A stretch of 64,000 nt of DNA, taken from Halomonas sp. A11-A (GTDB lineage Bacteria > Pseudomonadota > Gammaproteobacteria > Pseudomonadales > Halomonadaceae). The stretch spans positions 62,001 through 126,000 of the forward strand of contig NZ_QGTM01000002.1 of the NCBI RefSeq assembly GCF_003182195.1, given 5' to 3'. The notes below the pieces were generated by a model. The model saw only the letters and a list, made by a program, of their open reading frames with translations. It was not told the DNA's origin and ran no database searches. A program made the translations under genes and the position numbers. Numbering within the stretch: the stretch's first letter is position 1; each line of letters starts with the position of its first letter. Positions 61,055 to 64,000 of the stretch are shown here, one piece after another.

Positions 61055-64000
61055 CTACTGCGCCGCTCGGCTGGCCTGCAGGGTGCGGGTGAGCAGGGCG
61101 CGCAGGGCGGCGGGGCGCACCGGCTTGAGCAGCAGCTGGTAGCCGGCGCGCCTGACCTCATCGGCCACCTCCTCGGTGCGGTCGGCGGTGATGACGATGC
61201 CGGGCACCGCGCCGGCCAGCCGCTCGCCGAGCGCCTCCAGGGCCATCAGGCCGGTCACCTCGTTGTCCAGGTGGTAGTCAGCCAGGATCGCGTCGGGGTC
61301 GCCGTCGAGGTGGCGCAGCACCGACTTGGCGCCGCCGATGCTGGTGGCGGTGAACACCTCGCAGCCCCAGCCGGAGAGCATCGCCTTCATCCCCTCGAGG
61401 ATCAGGGTCTCGTTGTCGATGCACAGGATCCGGGTGCCGATCAGCTTGTTGCCGGCGCGCTTGGGCGAGGCGGCCTCTTCGGCCTGCTGCGCCTCGCTGC
61501 GTGGGGCCACCATCGGCACGCTGACCGCGAACATGGTCCCCGAGCCCTCCCACGAGCGCACCGTGATGGGGTGGTCGAGCACCCGACTCATGCGGTCGGC
61601 GATGGAGAGCCCGAGCCCCAGCCCCTTCTCGCTCTCCTTGTGGCGCGAGGCCTGGTCGAGGCGGCGGAACTCCTGGAAGATCTCCGCCTGCTTGGACTCG
61701 GGAATGCCGGGGCCCGAGTCCCACACCTGGATGGAGAGGCGGTCGCCCTGGCGGCGACACCCCAGTAGCACCCGGCCCTCCTGGGTGTAGCGGATGGCAT
61801 TGGAGAGGAAGTTCTGGATGATCCGGCGCAGCATCTGGGCATCGCTGTCGACCCAGGCCCGGGTCGGCACCACCATCAGGTCGAGGCCGCGATCCTCCAC
61901 CATCACCTCGAACTCGGCGCGCAGCGGCCGGAAGATGTCGGCCAGCGCGAAGTGGCTGCGCCGGGGGGTGAGGGCGCCAGCATCGAGCTTGGAGATATCG
62001 AGCAGGGTGCCCAGCAGCTCCTCGGCGGCCTGCAGCGAGTTGTCGATATGGCCGATGGTGCGCCGTATGATGTCGGGCTCCATCTCCTGGGAGAGCGCCG
62101 AGGTGAACAGCCGGGCGGCGTTGAGCGGCTGCAGCAGGTCGTGGCTGGCGGCGGCCAGGAAGCGGGTCTTGGAGGCGTTGGCGTCCTCCGCCAGCTGCTT
62201 GGCCTGGCGCAGCGCCAGCTCGGCCTCGGCGCGCACGCGGTTCTCCTGGCGCAGGGCGGCGTTGGCCTCGGAGAGCGCCTGGGTGCGCTCGCGGACCCGC
62301 TCCTCCAGGGTCTCGTTGGTCTCCTTGAGGGCGATCTCCGCCAGGCGCCGCTCGGTGATGTCCTGATAGAGGGCGAAGAAGCCCAAGATCGCCCCGCTGT
62401 CGCCGAAGTGGGGGGTGTAGGTCACCAGCATGTAGCGGCGCCCCTCGGGGAGACGCAGCGACACCTCGAAGCTGACCCGCTCGCCGGACAGCGCCCGTTC
62501 GATCCAGGGTTCGCGCTCGCGAGCCATCTCCGGCGGCACCACGTCCTGGACCCGCTTGCCGATCACCGCGTTGCGATCGATGCCGAAGGCCTGCTCGTAG
62601 GCGCGGTTGGTGAAGAGGTAGCGGCACTCCTTGTCGAAGTAGGCGATCAGCGCGGGCACATTGTCTGTGTAGATACGAATGTTGTTCTCCGAGCGGATCA
62701 GCGCCTCCTCGATGCGCTTCTGCTGGGTGATGTCCTGGTAGGTGTAGACGAAGCCGCCGCCGGGCATGGGGTTGCCCTGCACCTCCAGCACGCTGCCATC
62801 CTGGCGGTAGCGCACGTAGCGGTGGGGCTGGCCTGCGCGGATATTGTCGAGTAGCAGTTGGACATGCTCCTCAGGGTCACCGGGCCCGTACTCGCCATTG
62901 TGGGCGTTGTAGCGGAAGACCTTCTCCATGGGCGTGCCGACCCGGATCAGATGGTCGGGGAAGCGGAAGAGCTCCAGGTAGCGCTGATTCCACACCACCA
63001 GGCGTAGGTTCTGATCCACCACGCTGATGCCCTGGTTGATGTTCTCGATGGTGGCCTGGAGCAAGGCGCGGTTGAACTCCAGCACCTGGGAGGCCTCGTC
63101 GACGATGGAGATCACATCCGAGATGCCGATGCCGCGCCCCTGCAGCGCCGAGTTGACCACGATACGCGCCGATGAGGCGCCGAGCACCGAGGCGAGCAGG
63201 CGTTCGGTAAACTGGATCACGTCGATGGAGGCGCGGGTGCCATCCTCTAGTGGTGAGCCGCTGCGCCTGGCGTAGTCATCGAAGGCGCGGCTCACCTGGC
63301 CGGCACCCAGGAAGCGCTCGCACAGTACCTTGAGATCGCCCACCGTGGTGGCGCCGCTCCAGGGGCGGTTTACCGAGGTTTGGCGGGTCTCGACGCTGTC
63401 CACGAACAGCGAGGCCTGGATGCGCTCCACGACCCGCTGGGAGGTGATCTGCGAGACGAAGATGTAGAAGAAGAGGTTCACCCCCAACGAGAGCATCACG
63501 CCATGGGTGAAGCTATCCCCCACATTGAGACCGAACAGCGAGGTGGGGGAGAGCCAGGCAACACCCAGGGGGCCGCCATCGATCCAGTGGGCCGGCAGTA
63601 CCCCAGTGGTGATCATGGCTGGCATCAGCAGGCTGTAGGCCCAGATGGCGAAGCCGGCGTTCATCCCGACGACCACCCCCAGGCGGTTGCCGCGCTTCCA
63701 GTAGAGACCGCCGATCAGCGCCGGTGCAAACTGGGCGGCGGCGGCAAAGGAGAGCATGCCGATGGAGGCCAGCGGGGTGAACTCACCAATCAACTGGTAG
63801 AAGCCGTAGGCCATGGCCAGCACCACGGCGATGGTGAAGCGCCGGGTGCGCAGTACCAGGCGACCGTAGTCGCGGGCCTTGGTGTCGAACCAGCGCAGCC
63901 GGAACAGCGCCGGGATGACGATCTCGTTGGAGATCATGATCGAGACTGCCACGGTGGCCACGATTACCATGCCGGTGGCCGCCGAGAAGCCACCGATGAA
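61055..64000 (-). CDS. SSF-domain hybrid histidine kinase, CrbS/MxtR-like, 5' end outside window
   Basis: The frame is open to the last base; 981 codons are visible and more lie beyond. The visible N-terminal part has several membrane helices with sodium:solute symporter (SLC5/PutP) features (PALIGGLYWKRGNRLG, FTPLASIGMLSFAAAAQFAPA). A PAS-like linker, one PAS domain (IENINQGISVVDQNLRLVVW), a second PAS domain (YIAYFDKE-type AYFDKECRYLF) and a coiled coil follow. The HisKA domain has the phosphoacceptor His in AAASHDLLQPLN, the HATPase has DSGPGIP and GLGLGLSIADR, and a C-terminal receiver has its Asp in ILADYHLDNE. CrbS kinases couple a transporter-like sensor to acs control. Confidence 0.93.
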   Translation of the reverse strand, partial: FIGGFSAATGMVIVATVAVSIMISNEIVIPALFRLRWFDTKARDYGRLVLRTRRFTIAVVLAMAYGFYQLIGEFTPLASIGMLSFAAAAQFAPALIGGLYWKRGNRLGVVVGMNAGFAIWAYSLLMPAMITTGVLPAHWIDGGPLGVAWLSPTSLFGLNVGDSFTHGVMLSLGVNLFFYIFVSQITSQRVVERIQASLFVDSVETRQTSVNRPWSGATTVGDLKVLCERFLGAGQVSRAFDDYARRSGSPLEDGTRASIDVIQFTERLLASVLGASSARIVVNSALQGRGIGISDVISIVDEASQVLEFNRALLQATIENINQGISVVDQNLRLVVWNQRYLELFRFPDHLIRVGTPMEKVFRYNAHNGEYGPGDPEEHVQLLLDNIRAGQPHRYVRYRQDGSVLEVQGNPMPGGGFVYTYQDITQQKRIEEALIRSENNIRIYTDNVPALIAYFDKECRYLFTNRAYEQAFGIDRNAVIGKRVQDVVPPEMAREREPWIERALSGERVSFEVSLRLPEGRRYMLVTYTPHFGDSGAILGFFALYQDITERRLAEIALKETNETLEERVRERTQALSEANAALRQENRVRAEAELALRQAKQLAEDANASKTRFLAAASHDLLQPLNAARLFTSALSQEMEPDIIRRTIGHIDNSLQAAEELLGTLLDISKLDAGALTPRRSHFALADIFRPLRAEFEVMVEDRGLDLMVVPTRAWVDSDAQMLRRIIQNFLSNAIRYTQEGRVLLGCRRQGDRLSIQVWDSGPGIPESKQAEIFQEFRRLDQASRHKESEKGLGLGLSIADRMSRVLDHPITVRSWEGSGTMFAVSVPMVAPRSEAQQAEEAASPKRAGNKLIGTRILCIDNETLILEGMKAMLSGWGCEVFTATSIGGAKSVLRHLDGDPDAILADYHLDNEVTGLMALEALGERLAGAVPGIVITADRTEEVADEVRRAGYQLLLKPVRPAALRALLTRTLQASRAAQ

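Noticed and set aside
60895..61092. Short ORFs in both extragenic repeats with similar peptides (LEAVPATGL... and ALEAIPATGL...)
   Set aside because: The similarity follows from the DNA repeat. The frames have no ribosome site or conserved start, and the peptide changes are no more conservative than expected.

Overview
The window is about 64 kb of GC-rich chromosome with tightly packed core genes. Gene content, protein similarity and order (bepA-tusA-like-perM-bcp-dapA-bamC-MBL hydrolase-purC, scpA-scpB-rluB, aceE-aceF, acs beside a CrbR/CrbS-type two-component pair) point to a gammaproteobacterium of the Halomonas/Chromohalobacter type. The genus is an inference from recalled family features; no database was searched. 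I saw no insertion sequence, prophage, integron, CRISPR array, rRNA operon or plasmid backbone.

Layout. 1-4349: 3' part of an FtsH paralogue, a lipoamide-dehydrogenase-like flavoprotein, and a LysE exporter divergent from an Lrp/AsnC regulator. 4566-8606: dbpA helicase and RIO kinase (RNA/ribosome functions), a creatininase-family hydrolase, a tautomerase and a small exported DUF4399 protein. 8704-14774: a BASS transporter, menA, an alpha/beta-hydrolase relic, a YeeN-like YebC protein, an MDR oxidoreductase, and a two-gene unit of an unrecognised protein (with a G10 tract at its 5' end) plus an MscS channel. 14899-19353: a broken sensor/PAS-GGDEF-EAL gene and SOS-controlled umuDC under a perfect LexA box. 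19466-23178: an SDR, an exported DUF151-PDZ protein, a small secreted protein, tRNA-Thr(CGU), tesB and tadA. 23154-33531: mltF divergent from purL, radD, and scpA-scpB-rluB.

33608-45290: two identical tRNA-Lys(UUU) genes under a strong promoter, nadA, the bepA-to-purC block, trmO, a GNAT acetyltransferase, nadC and ampD. 45291-50392: pyruvate dehydrogenase E1 and E2 (aceEF) with a promoter and a palindrome upstream and a terminator downstream. 50599-57827: adk, tsaB-rsmJ, plsB, a ClsB-like phospholipid synthase, a UPF0149 protein and sprT. 57828-64000: acs with an AT-rich control region, its probable response regulator, and, convergent to it, the C-terminal part of a transporter-fused hybrid histidine kinase that runs off the window.

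How genes work together: aceEF makes acetyl-CoA from pyruvate, and acs makes it from acetate under likely CrbS/CrbR control. nadA and nadC are successive steps of de novo NAD synthesis. purL and purC are steps of purine synthesis. bepA and bamC serve outer-membrane assembly. mltF and ampD act on murein and its turnover products. scpAB serves chromosome segregation. umuDC and radD serve DNA-damage tolerance.

The least ordinary items are the G10 tract ahead of the MscS partner gene, a 117-bp intergenic repeat present in two inverted copies (30683-30799 and 60897-61013), the split c-di-GMP gene, the 15-bp tandem repeat inside purL, and the exported DUF151-PDZ protein.
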